DNA of 64,000 nucleotides, taken from assembly GCA_015179025.1 (NCBI GenBank), contig WHUX01000195.1, positions 1-64,000 of the forward strand, read 5' to 3'. The translations under genes and the position numbers were made by a program. Below the pieces are notes generated by a model. The model was not told the origin of the DNA. It did not search any database and was given only the letters and a program-made list of their open reading frames with translations. This document shows positions 33,706 through 47,440 of the stretch, piece by piece. The DNA is from Terfezia claveryi. Lineage: Eukaryota > Ascomycota > Pezizomycetes > Pezizales > Pezizaceae. Position 1 is the stretch's first letter, and each line of letters starts with the position of its first letter.

Positions 33706-36700
33706 CTCGATGTCTTTGTACGGATCGGGTGATGCCCTGGCCCAATGGGATTTACCCCTGTAGATCGTCGCAGGTTACTGATAAAGGATTATGGGAGCGT
33801 GCGACTACACAGATGTACGAGAGGAAGCCAGGTAGAAAATTCGTTTGACAGTGTGATGAGCGGATGTTTGTGAAGGAAATATTAATTGCTGGCGTGGTTT
33901 GACTGACGGATTGCTGTTTTGAGTTGAGCAATCCGGCTTTAGCAAGGTTTGCATTACCTGCCTATTTAGTCTGGTTGGCACAACCTTCTCGTAAGTCGGT
34001 TGGCTTCTCGTAGAGACTATCGTACCTATATTAGCTTGGGTGACGGCCGGGGTGAGTCAAGCGGAGTAATATGCGCACAGCGTTGAATACGCTGGAACAA
34101 CGCAATGTGGCCGGCAAATCTCTCACTCTGAGCAAAGAGGAAGCAAAAAAAAAAAAAAAAAAAAACAGAGGATATCATCATCGCACATCATGGATTACAG
34201 GATTACAGTTTGAATATACGACGAGACCGCCAAACTGCCGATGCACGCAAGTAGCACATAACTATATCCTGAGTAGTTCTGACTGCTAGAATTGCATAGT
34301 ATTTCGTTATAGTTGGGATTTAGCCTGCGTGATCCGATCCGGTTTGTTCGCGGCGTGGCCAGAAGCGTTATCGATATCGGCTAGGTACGCCAGCAGCGGC
34401 CGCAGATACACATGGCCAGGCACGCCGATGGATCGAATTCATCGGCCTAGCCGGGTCTGCCTCCGGGCAGTGGGTCTTCCGGGGAAGAAACATGGCTAAA
34501 GTTGGCGATGACTTACATAGTTACACATATATCGAGACAGGCGAGTCGGGCTAGGATGGTTACGAATTTGGCGAGCGGATCACTGATCTGATAGTTGGGC
34601 CAGACTGGCTGATCGATCGAGATTTCCATCAGGTCCGGCCTGACATGTCAAAAGGGCTGCTTCTGGCGGGCAAGTGCCTGTTTGGGCCTGTCAGTGCGGC
34701 GTTGCTTTCCAAAACGCCCTTACAGTCCGATAACTGTTGAGTTTCGCGATTGATACCAGGTTCCTCAAAACAGGTGAGCGAACGCCGGTTTTGCGCGAAC
34801 GGGAATGTCGAGCGTTGGCAATGGGACAACACACCGAGCCTATGGCATCGCGCCAAAAGAAAAAAAACAAAAAAGAAAAAAGCCGGTGCAGGGTCATCTC
34901 CGTGGGGGACCAGAGGCCAGCGGACGACTTTCACTACAAATGCACATACCATCTGGGGTGCAAATCTGGTACAGTTCTCCCTGTGTACTAGTACATACAT
35001 ACCAGCCCTGCAGCAAGCCCTACCAGGGTTCTTTGCAGGCGTGTGGTGGGTAGGGAAAGTATGGGAAATGCATCTCTAGCTGATATATGAGAGCCAGCCA
35101 GGGTGCATCATTCTCTATCCGTATCTCCAAGACGTTCTAAATATATGGCCCAGGGTCCTGCGAAGAACTCAAGCGAACCCTTGCTGGTACCGGTACCCTG
35201 GTCGGCAGAGAAATGGCTTGCGCAGCAGCCAACACAGGGGATCTACCGGTATGTTTCACTTCGAGCTAGTGCATTTTTCTGATTATAAGTTTTTTCAAGA
35301 ATGCAAATTAGGTACGGAAGGTATCTCAGAACCAGTGGCAGCTTAAAACATTGCTGTGTCCCCCGCAAATTGGGAATTTAAGTAGACTGGTCGTGATTAG
35401 AAGTCTTGGGTTGCACACCTCACTTGACACTAAGGGCACACAACGTCATTTTTCTCCGACAAGAACCTTACAAATATATTAAATCCTTATTACGTACATA
35501 TAGTTCTGGAAGTTCACGGGCTGACCAACTATCAAGGCTGCAAGTATAGTAGAAACTCCGCTCGCTGTCCAGTATCTGCTTTTCCTCACAAGCGGTGGGA
35601 ATGCCTATGCGCTTTCTAATGTTCGGTACTTTTAGAGCATAAGCCTTGCACAATATGTACCCCCCTTCTCTATAACAAATAGGATGTAACAAAAGCAAGA
35701 TACCGTGGGGGAATATGAGATCCTTTCTTTCCCGGCGGTTTAAGTCGTGGTCGAGACTTAAAGTTACTGGGAATTTTCCAGAAGTTGCACACAGCGTTCG
35801 ATGCTCACCTCATTTGCCGATCCGGAGATCCCACGTCCCCAGCACCAACTCCCCAAATGCGGCCTGACGAGTCATCCCAGGTTTCAAAATCAACAGCATT
35901 ATTGGGACGCTCTCCAATCGACGAATATAGCTCCTTTCAACCAGTGGGAAAGCAGGATGAAGGCTCAACCTGCCTGAATCCCACGTTTTACCCTACCTTA
36001 CCTGACATGAGGATGCTCTTGACATTGGTGATCTGGTGAAAGCGGCGATAGACCATCGGCAGTCGATAGCATACACATGTGAGTAGAGTTGATTCTCGCA
36101 GAGGAGGAATTCGAGGAAAAAACGTTCCATGCTGCTGCTTATACGAGTCAGTGGTGTTTTCGAAATATTCCTGTTTTTATTATGGCTGTGTCGCGGGCCC
36201 TAGTCTACCTGCCCCTTGGAAGATTCCCTTCGGCTGTGTCAAGAAAATGACACCGTATACGCGATTGGGTGGTGAGATAAAGAGATACCGAGCCAGAGCA
36301 GGCGATCGCGGTGCAGCGCTTGCCATCTATTTGAAGTATTTGGGTGAGCCGAGTGTCCAGCAGCCACGAGACAGCCCATCTCAAAACCAGGCTCGGGCGT
36401 GCTGCTGCCGCCCTGTCAGCTGGGGCCAACCACCCCGCGCTCTACCGATGATACTGCGCTCTCGATCCGGCCCATCCCTAAAGCGGCATGGGCGTGCTTG
36501 GCGGCCGACCGATCGGTACGTCGCCTTTAGATCTGAGGCCCGAGACTAAGATCTGCGATGGTTCGAACACTGGAAGCCCACACGCTGTGATCGGTCTTTA
36601 TCATGGCTTCCAGCACCTCTCGCCGCACCCCCAACTTTTGCACACCCCCAACTACGACCATATGGAACCGTCACGCTGCGAGGCTAATTGTCAACCGGCC

Positions 36701-37334
36701 TAACAAATCGCAGATTCAAAGGTTTCTCGATCCTCTTGTTCCAGCAAGTCATTCTTCGCTCTCCAGCAATCCTCAATACGACTTTACCACAGCTCACGAC
36801 CACCGGAGCCACAGCTGAACTGCCAGGCTCGGGTTGACAATTGGACTGATCGGTAGTTCTATTTCACGCATCCAGCCCGAAGCTTGTTCATCGAAATAAG
36901 TTGCTACTTCTGGACGGCTCCTCCCAACCCCTCTTTTCCACCCCACCTACTGCCATACAAGACACCTGCAATCCCAGGAAGTTTCTCAGCATTCACGAGC
37001 CCTATCTGTTTCAAACCTTCACATCTCCACCGACGCTTATCAGTTTACCAGGGTCCAATAATATCAATAGAGTCTCAGTAATTCCCGAAAATACCCAGCA
37101 TCGATATATCCCTAGCAATCAATCAGTTATATGCACAGGGAATACTGTTGAAGTAGGTCTCCTATTCCGGAAGTTGCTCTCATGCGTGCGGAAAGTCGGG
37201 CTGGTGGTTAATATCTCTGAACATCACTGCAGATCCTGCTCAACTGCTGAAGTCCTTCAACAGTTCTTGGAGCCCACCGGAATTGTTGCAGCGCCTTGAT
37301 TGCGGTAAACTATCTACTCCGCCTCGATCTTGTC
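33706..37334. other. Intergenic stretch between LST7 and FRQ
   Basis: Divergent promoters of LST7 and FRQ are expected at its two ends. It contains a CAACCAGAC-family word (33968) and an A21 run (34145-34165). The last 1 kb is rich in GATC/CGATC words. A 156-codon frame (36079-36549, +) and several shorter frames have no family features. The long sequence before the FRQ ATG may be a 5' leader, since Neurospora frq also has a long leader, but this is inference. Confidence 0.5.
36303..36853. promoter_or_regulatory. Cluster of CGATC-type words upstream of FRQ (possible light/clock elements)
   Basis: CGATCG at 36303, CGATCC at 36463 and 36728, CCGATCGG at 36509, and TGATCGG at 36588 and 36847 fall within 550 bp. 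In Neurospora the GATA-type White Collar Complex drives frq through GATNC/CGATN repeats. The match in word type and place is suggestive only; six-base words of this kind also occur by chance. Confidence 0.3.
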
Positions 37335-40300
37335 ATGGTAGATAAATGTCTACAAAGCCCTCCACCATTTAGCATACCAACACAGCACCTTGATATCTCA
37401 ATAGGCCCGCAATCTATTCTAGGGCAAACAATAGAAGATCAACTCAATTCAAAGGGGGAGCCCCCCGAGCAATCCTTGCATCTAAGCACCATCAAGAGGA
37501 CATTACCGAACGCTCATCAAGTGATGTCACCCCATGGTGAATACATATATGGGGGTGGAGAGAGAGGTCTTGAGCAAATGGCGGAGGAGGCAGCTTTGAA
37601 GGGTACTGAGAATGACGACAAACTGAGTGAAGAAGAGGTGCAATCCATGGCCAGTGGAAAGAGCAAATCGACAGCAAATTGTACGGCGGAGGATTGGTTC
37701 AATCATTTAAATCAGAATGTTCGGGGGTACAATAACTTTGCGGGTTATGATGGTCTGTGTCCTTATAGTTTGTTTTTCTTTTTCCTTCTCGTCAAAATTC
37801 AACGGCGTCCCCCCAGCCCCAGAGATTGGTATCTAAACTTTATTTGCCGAAAAAAAATCAAAAAAACATGTATCAGAGATGAACAAGGGAATTCTGACTC
37901 GGTAAATATAGACGATCCACCATATTATCTCCCGAATGATGCACTCCAGCGAAAACACCAGCTTGGCTTCAAACAGAGCAGGCCCCATAAACTGTCAAGA
38001 ATACACCCCCCCGGAGAAACTCTCCGAGGACGGCGGGTTGGAGGTGAGGGAACGACTGTACAAAGTTCGCAAAGTATTGTCAATGGACTTGCACTGCCAA
38101 CTGAGATGATGGGTACAGGTATAGGAGGAGTTGTAGAGAGTACCAGTGACAGCAACAGTGAATGTTACCGGAGTGTTATAGATGATTTGACCATCAAGAG
38201 TACGTCAATCATGCTTGAATATGGACAGCAATTAACTTGTGATTTTAGATCAGAAACTCAAGAGACGCTTGAGAAAATTGGAAGAATTACAGGCAGAGCA
38301 CTTGCAGACTGATAAAGTTTTCGAGCTTCGGATACATGGCCTCTCTCAGTAAGTCCAGGCCTTCCTCAGAGATTACGGTTCTAATACAGTATGAATAGAT
38401 CGAAGAGACAAGAACTCGAGAACCTACTGCAGCAATTCTCCTCCACATTACATAACTCGCCCGACTCTGGTCCTGCTCTGGCCCAGTCACCCCCGACTAC
38501 AAGCACTGGGTCTTCCTTCGGCCCATCGACTGTTGTCACTTCTGATTCTGCCTATGCCTCGAACTTAGGCTCCGGCACCGGATCGTTAGCTGGAGCTTCA
38601 ACACACCAATCGCTCGCTAGCGGCAAGAGTGGAGACAGTAGGCATAGCAAAGGCAGTTGGAATGCAACAGGTAGCGGCCGGGGAACTGTACCTAGTGGCA
38701 ACAGTGGCGGTGTCAATGGTAAAAAGGTACCAACATATATCTCGGAGAAGGCAAAGATGAAGCAGGTAGTTCGAAGATTAGAGTACCTTTTCAGTGGAAA
38801 GCGGTCACAAGATCAACATCTCGCGCCGAATCGGCACCAATCGAAAACAGTCTCTTCAGATTTCGATGATGTGGTGGGAAACCTGGAAGGGCAAGAGGGG
38901 GTGAAAGAGAAGCCTGCCACTGGCTTGGATGATTCACCTGTAAAATCGCCCGAACCTGATTCCAGGCTCCCGCAAATACCGGAACAGAACTTGGAATATC
39001 TGCATAACCTCACATCAACTTCGCCGACTCACGAACCGCTCAATATAGGCGGACATTGGGATGGATGGGTATATCTGAACTTGGTGATTAACCTTGCACA
39101 GTTACACACAATCAATGTAACTGTACCATTCGTGAAGAAGGCCATAGCTTCAATGAGTGTGAAGCTTGAGCTGTCTCCTGATGGAAAGATGGTCCGATGG
39201 AAAGGGGAGATGGAGGGTTCGAATTTGGCCAACGAGATCGATACGAAAAGCGAGAGCAATAGCCCTCCAAGCCGCTCATCGATGGATGCGAGTTCAGAAA
39301 GTTTTAGGGGAAGAAAACGTAGCGACGGCTCTCACAGTCAGCCAGATCTTTCATTGATAGCCAGAATGCCAGTCGATATCAAAATGGCCCACTCAATGGA
39401 AACATCATTGACCAGGTTATCTACACTTTCACGGTCTCACGGTTCTGGTCCCAGGTCAAGTCCATCGTCGCAACATTCGAGCGGTTTCCATTACAAGCCT
39501 CTTTTTGCTCAATCTAAGAATTTTGAAGACGACTCTTCCGAGCCTTCTGAGACCGGTTATTCTTCATCCTCAGGGGTGAAGAGTAGCAGCACCCCGGACG
39601 GTGCAAGTGGGGGCTATTCTGGTGCTGGAAGTAGAACTAGGGGTCGGAAGCCAACTGTTGGGCCGATTATATACTACGAGAATGGCAAATTTTGCACCGA
39701 TCTCAGCGCCCAACATGTAAACCCGCGAGACGAATCCACAACCCCTGAGTACCCATACGAGCGAATGACAAATGAAGTGGTGGGCGCACCAGGATCGGAG
39801 AACACTGACACAATAGATCAAAACTCACGCCCATTACTGAGGACACTGGCCCCATTGGAGACATTGGTAGAAGGCCAATTACTTGGGGGTAGAGCAGGCG
39901 GGTCAACTGATGAGGACGAAGATGACGATTCGTATGCCACTCTCGAATTTTCCCCCAAACTCGAATCAACTCTTCCGGATGACCCACCACTTCCTGTCGA
40001 ACTTGAAGCATCTGGGATTGGTGGAGTGCAGCCAGAGGATAATTTCGCCATCAATGTGCAAGTCAAGCATTATCTTTTGCCCAAAGGACGGAATGCCCAA
40101 ACTCTTAACTCTCGGAAACTGAAGTCGAAGCTTCGCGGGATCTCACACCGCATTCCGCAATCGTCCATTGATGTCTTCCTTAGAGATGAAGCAGGCATGG
40201 GTGCACTACCGGCAACGCGCCCGCGCTCTCGCAGCTCTTCATCTTCTCCCAGTCCGCCTCATTCATCGTCATCCGATGGCAGGGATCTCTTAACACACGA

Positions 40301-40901
40301 GCTTGTATCGGCTCGATTCATCAAACTGCCACCTTCTAGCCTCCCTCCCGCAAGCTATTTCTACTTCTCTCCATCATCAGAAGAATCACGGAGCGATAGT
40401 GACTGTGGCTTGAATTCCTCAAGTCAGTCGGATTCTTATCCTGAATCTCAGCTCAACGATGTGCTTACTGACGATGGCCGAGACATACAAACCAATAAAC
40501 ACACCCATGGTAGCCGAACAACAACCAACAGAAGAGCTGCTGCAGAATACATGGGGGAAGGAAGTTCTACTGTTTCGTCATCACGAATGAGTGAAGGTGG
40601 TACATATAGGAAACTTGTTGTACGCATGGCGCCTTTTCCCCCTGATAGCTCAGCAGCAACCGCCGGGTCGGGCTGCGAATCGATGGAGGAAGATAATGAA
40701 GAGGAGGATATATCAGAGAACGATGTTGCAGAATACTACCAGAGGAATGACTCCGATGAAATCATGCGTGACTTTGGCCTCGATAACGAAAGCTTGGACG
40801 GGGCAGAAGGCCCCAATAGACTCAATCTGAAGAGGACTATGAATTCAAAGGATTCTGTTGACTCTATTCCGGTAATTAGGAATAGTAAGAACGCCAGATG
40901 A
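37335..40901 (+). CDS. frq: FREQUENCY (FRQ) circadian clock protein
   Basis: FRQ is the negative arm of the fungal clock: it dimerises, binds FRH helicase and casein kinase 1, and represses its activator WCC. The proposed start is ATG 37335. Exon 1 probably contains an in-frame intron (about 37753-37878, T-rich, 126 nt). Clear introns follow at 38200-38248 and 38349-38398, and the last exon is 38399-40901, giving about 1,113 residues (1,155 if the first intron is kept). Landmarks in order are EDWFNHLNQN, IDDPPYYL, and [24 protein letters not shown], the coiled-coil dimer region. Then come FELRIHGLSQSKRQELENLL and MKQVVRRLEYLFSGK, matching the two CK1-binding FCD motifs. EGWVYLNL in Neurospora corresponds to DGWVYLNLVINLAQLHTINV here, followed by SPDGKMVRWKG. 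Long Ser/Asp/Glu-rich PEST-like stretches and the late VEASGIGGV-type block (ELEASGIGGVQPEDNF, FRH-binding region side) follow. Length is somewhat above Neurospora FRQ (989). Confidence 0.93.
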
Positions 40902-42600
40902 CCCCTTGCTGAGTAACTTACTTACCGTCCCCTAGTATAGCTATCTCCCACGGTAGAAACGGAGGAAGAGTTGGTGGAGGATGATTAGAGGTTAGCTTAA
41001 CTTAACTCTATCATTTTTTTGGGGGGTATTTAAATCTTGGGCACTATTTTCTAGAGTGACCTTAGTGCACTTCTTGCGAAAAGATGTGTTGATCATGTCG
41101 CCGGAATTTCCTCAGCCGAAATTCCTTTCCTTTGTTTTGTTATCACTTGCCGGGAAACCTATCTGGCGAGTTCTCTTTGTGTCTGTCGTTCATTTTCTTT
41201 GGCAGCTTTCGAGTGAATCACCTCTCTTCCGCAATACCATCTCTCTATGTTGATCACTTGCTTTTGCCCTTGTGGACAAGACTGAGTATGGTCTTCGGCT
41301 TACATCTACAGTTTTTCTTATGTAATATGACACTGCGCCTACTGGCACCTGGTTAAACCTTTACGGGTTCAGTATAACATCTGGTTTAACTGATGATGAT
41401 GCCATAGACTTGAGACGTTTTGTGTCTATGGAATTCTGTTTTTCCTTTCCTACCTTCATAATGATTTGCTTTTTTACACGCGCGTTGTTCCATCTCCACA
41501 TGTTTTAACACTGCTGCGATCTGCAAGCAGTGATGTGAGCTTCGATGTCCTGCTTGCATGCTTAGAACTGTTTCTTGCAAGCCCATCCTCCAACAGTGCG
41601 ACTACTGGGTGGAAAGGTGGGAAGGGATATTTTTACATATATATATGTACAACTCTTTCGTATGGTAAACTTATAAAGGACAGGCGTTGGTGGGTTTTGC
41701 TCGAGCATGCGTTTTGTATATAGGAGATGCGTTTCGATCGAGCCTGCCGCACATACATCCTGTATATACATGCTGCACTAATATCCATTGCATTTTCAGG
41801 TCTCCATTGGAGAGCTTTATGTCGACAAGAACATGGGAAAGATTAGGAGAAATTGGTGATTGGCAGTCTCTCGTGATGGGCAACGCACAAAATCGGACAA
41901 TTACGCGGCTTCTCTTGCTCCACATATGCGACTCGATCTGTAGCATGACACGACGTGGTTAGGTACGCGCTGGAGATCGGTTTAAATCACGAGAGGCTGT
42001 ACAAGTGCGAGGCGGAAAAAAAAGCAAAGGGCATCTAGAGTATATAGAGGGGGAACAAAATTGTCGGCCCACGCGCCTGGTCACGACTACGGTACCTGGA
42101 GAACGGATATTTTCAACGCCAGATGCTAATAAACAGATTGAAGTATTTCCAAGTCTTTTAAACGGGTTTACCAGTTGGGCCATGGCAGATACTGGTAGAT
42201 GATACGTTGGCTTCTGATGAGAATCTGCCACAGGAGGAGCTGGCCCCAGTCCAAGTACATAGAATTAGTACCAGTGTTCTCAAAAACCAACAAGAGCTCT
42301 TATATTTCCCCCCAATTCTTCCCGTATCACTTCTCCTACCAAAGCTGAGCAGTATATAGGTTGACGTATCTCCACAATTGATGTGCTCTCCCGTCTGACA
42401 AATCAAAATATTCCTTGTCGTAATTTTTTTTTTTTTTTTTTTTTTTCCTTCGGTTGCCCCTCCCCCGCCTTATCCTGGCGCTAGTACGGCCTAAAAGTCA
42501 GAGCATTCCCCAATTGTCCCAGTCCGTTCAACCTCCATCCTTTCCCCACGCAACTCAATTGTTCTCTGAGATACCCCAAACCCCTATACACCATTTCACG
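40902..42600. other. Intergenic between FRQ and SHMT
   Basis: FRQ 3' flank, then a stretch with no gene. A T23 run (42424-42446) lies about 155 bp before the SHMT start, followed by a CT-rich 5' leader. Poly(dT) tracts in this position often keep fungal promoters nucleosome-poor. Confidence 0.5.
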
Positions 42601-44195
42601 ATGACCGAATACGCTCTCTCCGAGTCCCACAAGGACGTAAGTTATCTACTCTCCCCCCAAGATCAAGTTGGTACGGAGTCATCTAGCTAACGTTGAATTG
42701 TGGGGTAGCTTCTCCAGAAGTCTCTCAAGGAGAGTGATCCCGAGGTTGCTGCTATCATGGTAGGCTTCAGCTGCTGAATAGTTTCGCGAGATTCTAATTG
42801 CTCTGGATGTTATCAGGATCTCGAGATCAAGCGTCAACGTGAATCCATCATTCTCATTGCCTCTGAGAATGTTACCTCCCGAGCTGTCTTTGATGCTCTG
42901 GGATCTCCCATGTCCAACAAGTACTCTGAGGGATACCCTGGTGCTAGGTACTACGGTGGAAACCAACACATTGACTCTATTGAGAAGCTCTGCCAGACCC
43001 GTGCCTTGAAGGCTTTCGGCTTGAACAATGAAGAGTGGGGTGTGAACGTGCAGTGCTTGTCTGGATCTCCAGCCAACTTGCAGGTCTACCAGGCGATCAT
43101 GAAGCCACATGACCGATTGATGGGGTTGGACCTTCCTCACGGAGGACACTTGTCCCACGGTTACCAGACCGACTCTAAGAAGTATGTTGCGGCCTAATTG
43201 AGACCGAAAATTGCTAACCAAGTTTGCGTTGTAGAATCTCTGCTGTCTCCACCTACTTCGAGACCATGCCCTACCGAGTTAACCTCGAGACCGGTATAAT
43301 CGACTACGACATGCTAGAGAAGACCGCTATCCTTTACCGCCCTAAGACCATCGTCGCGGGTACCTCCGCCTACTGTAGGCTCATCGACTACGAACGTATT
43401 CGAAAGATTGCCGACCTCGTCGGTGCCTACCTTGTCGTTGACATGGCACACATCTCCGGTCTCATCGCTGCGGGTGTGATCCCCTCCCCTTTCCCCCATG
43501 CCGACATCGTTACCACCACCACTCACAAGTCCCTCCGTGGACCCCGTGGAGCCATGATCTTCTTCCGCAAGGGCGTCAGAAAGGTCGACGTCAAGGGCAA
43601 CAAGATCATGTATGACCTCGAGGGACCTATCAATTTTTCTGTTTTCCCTGGTCACCAAGGTGGTCCTCATAACCACACTATTACCGCCCTCTCTGTTGCC
43701 CTTGCCCAGACATTCACTCCAGAGTACAAGGATTATCAACAACTCGTTGTCTCCAACGCAAAAGCCCTCGAGAACGAGTTCAAGCGCCTCGGTTACAAGC
43801 TCGTTGCGGACGGAACTGACTCACATATGGTCCTCCTGGACCTTCGCCCACAGAAGCTCGATGGTGCTCGTGTAGAGTCGGTTCTCGAGGCAGCTAACAT
43901 TGCCTGCAATAAAAACTCTATCCCAGGTGATAAGTCTGCTCTTACGCCCTGTGGTCTCCGTATTGGTACCCCTGCTATGACTTCTCGAGGATTTGGAAAC
44001 GAGGCATTCATCAGGGTTGCTGGATTTATTGATACCTTGATCAAGCTCACCATCAAGATCCAAAGCGAGCTACCAAAGGAAGCCAACAAGCTCAAGGACT
44101 TCAAGGCGAAGATTGCAAGTGGGGAAGTTGAGGAGTTGAAGAAGATTAGGCAGGAGGTGGCTACTTGGGCTAAATCTTTCCCTCTCCCAGTTTAA
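42601..44195 (+). CDS. Serine hydroxymethyltransferase, cytosolic type
   Basis: A PLP enzyme that turns serine and tetrahydrofolate into glycine and 5,10-methylene-tetrahydrofolate. Exons are 42601-42636, 42709-42759, 42817-43181 and 43235-44195, giving 470 residues, the normal cytosolic length. The N-terminus ([18 protein letters not shown]) has no mitochondrial presequence. Motifs are [52 protein letters not shown] and [12 protein letters not shown]. The PLP-lysine motif [16 protein letters not shown] (Lys about 248), [13 protein letters not shown] and TPAMTSRGF follow. Codons are strongly C-ending (GTC, ATC, CTC) compared with other genes here, as expected for a highly expressed gene. The upstream CT-rich leader and T-run fit strong expression. 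Confidence 0.97.
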
Positions 44196-47100
44196 GTGAG
44201 TTCGCCTCGTGAGCATGTGCGCGCGCCTATGCCAATGTTGTATTATTTTCTTTAGCTTTGATTGTTTTTTTTTAGTTATGTAATTGGGATTGGTGTTCTT
44301 GTTTGAAAATTCAACATATGGGACTGGGTTGGGTTGGGCTAGGCCATACGTTAAAAGGAGATACTTTTATATGGGGTTAAAAATGGGTTGGGTAGAGGGG
44401 CGGGAATGAGGTCATCGTTCCCATGATTAAGTAGTACTAAATTCAACTTTCGTACCAGCGAATTATACTACGAGAATTATACTACGAGGTGAAAACAAAG
44501 TGATTGCACATGTTTTTGTGCGTTTTTGGTGTATTGTGAGGGACAGTTACCTAACCAGTCTTCTGTTGTTACCTGTGGTCTGGTTGGCAGAAAATGTTTA
44601 GAATTTAATTCAACATATCACTTTCAGTCGGGGGTTCCGGCTGGCTCCTCATATGTCAAGTGCACACGAGTATTGAGTTTTTTTTTTTTTTTTTTGGAAC
44701 CCAGGTACTCAAGTACTTCATCTCAACTTATATTACCCTGAAACTAATAAACACCAGCCTACCCCGAGGGTTCGGATTGAGGACTTCATACACTGACTAC
44801 ATTCTCTTTGTGATTGCTTTTTGCGAACAAAGACTATTTTTTTTTTTTTGTATATATAGCGTTGATATCAAGTAAGTATTCCCAAAAGTTATCCAAATCG
44901 CTCGTTAACTAGGGCCAGGAAAGTCAAAATCTTCGATAAATTTCTATTCTAGACATATATAATATACACATAACCTTGCCACATTTATGGTATCAAATTA
45001 CATATTTACAAGGAGGGTGTTACTCCCCCTATATTACAACCCCTCATTGATAGATAACCCTTAGAACCCCTGTGTCCCAGTAAGGCAGGTTTAATATAAG
45101 CCCTTTTTTTTTTTTTTTCTTAGGTTTGTGCTTCAAGATATATGTGTATAAGTACGTGAAGGAAATCGAATTATGGTTCCCTGGTCCTTTGGGTGGTGTG
45201 GGGTTTTTATTTGTAGAGAGGAGTGTTTTAAAAGGTTTGTATAACAAAGTCTAGGTGTTGGTTGGGAGGAGAGGGGGGGGAGGAGAGAGGAGGGAGGGGG
45301 CTTGTTTAGTTTCTGCAAAAATTAGTTTCTGCATGTACTATTGATTTTGAAGATTTAAAGAAGTTTTGTTAAAATTTGACTCCCCATCCCAAAAGAAAAA
45401 AAAAAAAAAAAAGGGCAAAAAGAGAAAAAAGAGAAAAAAAAAAAATGGTTGAGGGTAAAATGCAACTTTTTTTAATATTTTTATTTTATAACCTTAGTCC
45501 AGTTTTTTCCCTAGTGAAATCCTTACTACCCAAGATCCCTTTTCCTCGAGATTGCTCTTTAGTAATAAATATTGGGCTAACGTTTTCTCTGACGACCCTT
45601 GACTTTTCCGCTATTTGCTTTGGGTAACTAAGGGGTGGGTACATGGCTTTTTGGACAGTTCAACCTTCTATAGTTTCATCTGTACTGTATAGCTCCAACA
45701 GCAGAGTTACCCTCAACACCAGCTGCCTCTGTATCCATCTATCCATATAGCCTCTCCATTTGTATAATGTGAGGGGAGGTAAATTCAACATTGCCGAATT
45801 TCCCCCCAAAAATATTCATTGTTTGTTGCCCTGTCTGGGAAAGAGGCTAGAAGATAGTATAGATCTATGGGACCAGAAACCTGAGATGTAGGCGAAGCTT
45901 GCACCATTGTGGTTCAAGATATTAGGTGGTTGTTGTTGTGTGTACATTTAGACATGAGTTTTAGCAACAATTGTGCCAACCACATGTCGATTAGACTGTA
46001 AGAAAGGGCAGTGGGTTTTTTTTTTTTTTTTTTTTTTCCCCTGTGCTACATTGAAGAAAATTACTGAAAGGATTTACCTGCTATGATGATGAGGAGTGGG
46101 ATATTTACAGGGCTTTAAGAATCTGTCGTAATGGACTCATCCCGCCCCTCATATATAAGAGGGAGCTATATTTGCTTCTCCCCTAAGAATCATATTCTTA
46201 TGAGTTACCTGATAAGGCTTTTAGCATATCCTCCTTCTCTTGTTAATTAGATTGCGTTTCCAAACTACAAGCATATCAAACTTTCTCATGGTTGCATCCC
46301 TGTTTCCTATGGGGGACGGGTATTCGATTGCCTGTGTAGCCGATATTTGGGATAAGGTTTGGGATTAAATGTCATTCAGCCCTAGGCCTTGTCGAAAGGC
46401 CTGTATGAACGTATATATGAAGGCCCTTATTTGAAGGAAGGGCATATATGAGTGTATATATGAAGGTGCCTATATGGTATAATTTCCTACTAGTACGGAA
46501 ATGTTACCTAGTCAATCCCATGCAAGGTCTAAAAATCTTTCAATACCGTCCGCAATGGTATGTAGGTACTGTAAGGTAAAACCAAGAAAACATTTCGTTA
46601 GTCAGAATCTTTCGATACGCCAACTAGGTATACTATAACTCCTAACATAATCATGGGCGATACCTTCACTTTCCGGAGCCATATATACATATGAGCTCCC
46701 GTATTGAAGACACCAAAGAGAGTGCTTGAATCTTCGCAGGTAAGGTGTTGAAAGGCATTTTTCCGAAGTAGTAAGGGTAGCTATAGCAGGGGAAAGTTCC
46801 ACCGAAAGTGAAAGTATCTTGTAGCACTTCTGGAGAGATTATGGTCGACTATATAGTTGTATTTATGTCAGAGCGCATTCTAGAAGGTTTAGAGAACAGG
46901 TGGTTATCGATTCGCCCAATCATTTCTGATCAGAGAGAGAGAAGAAAGATGGGATGAATGGCACTTTGCAGTGCGTTTGGGGCCTCATCTCGAAGGTGAA
47001 GGTGAAGGTGAAAGTAAGGTGAGAATGGTTGCTCTGATGGGGCCCCGGTGGATCCACCTAGAGCCGCTGAACATGGGGAGAGCAAAAGTAGATGGGTAGA

Positions 47101-47440
47101 CCAACTTGAAGTTACCCTGAACTGATCATCTCCAAGATTACCCAATCGACCTTCCTACCAGTTTACGAGGGTAATCTCGATGCGCAGTACCTAAGTTCAA
47201 ACGGTAATTTTCACTTTAAGTTTTTGCAATACTAAGCTAGTACCCTGATATTGAGCTATAACCAAACCTAAATCCTCAGCAACCAAGCAAACAAACCAGA
47301 CATAATAAAACGCAGGAGCCGGGTAATCCCAAAATAAAACGGAAACGGAAACATAACAACTCCGTAAATTCCAATTACCCTGATCCTAATTCGCAACCTT
47401 CTTACCCTACCCACCCGCCACCCCCCAACCCCACCTGCTC
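44196..47440. other. Gene-free stretch with homopolymer runs
   Basis: Contains T18 (44678-44695), T22 (46016-46037) and long A/T mixed runs near 45100 and 45400. Inverse TTCAGGGTAA words lie at 44733 and 47112, and a GTCTGGTTG word at 44578. A short GGTGAA hexamer repeat is near 46996. No protein-coding gene is supported. The last part is 3' flank of SRO7. Confidence 0.5.

Noticed and set aside
35145..35391. Possible two-exon micro-gene starting MAQGPAKNSSEP with a GTATGT donor
   Set aside because: Gives only about 57 residues with an uncertain acceptor and no known family; too weak to list as a gene.
36079..36549. 156-codon ATG frame upstream of FRQ
   Set aside because: Cys/Arg-rich with no family features and lies in the probable FRQ regulatory or leader region.
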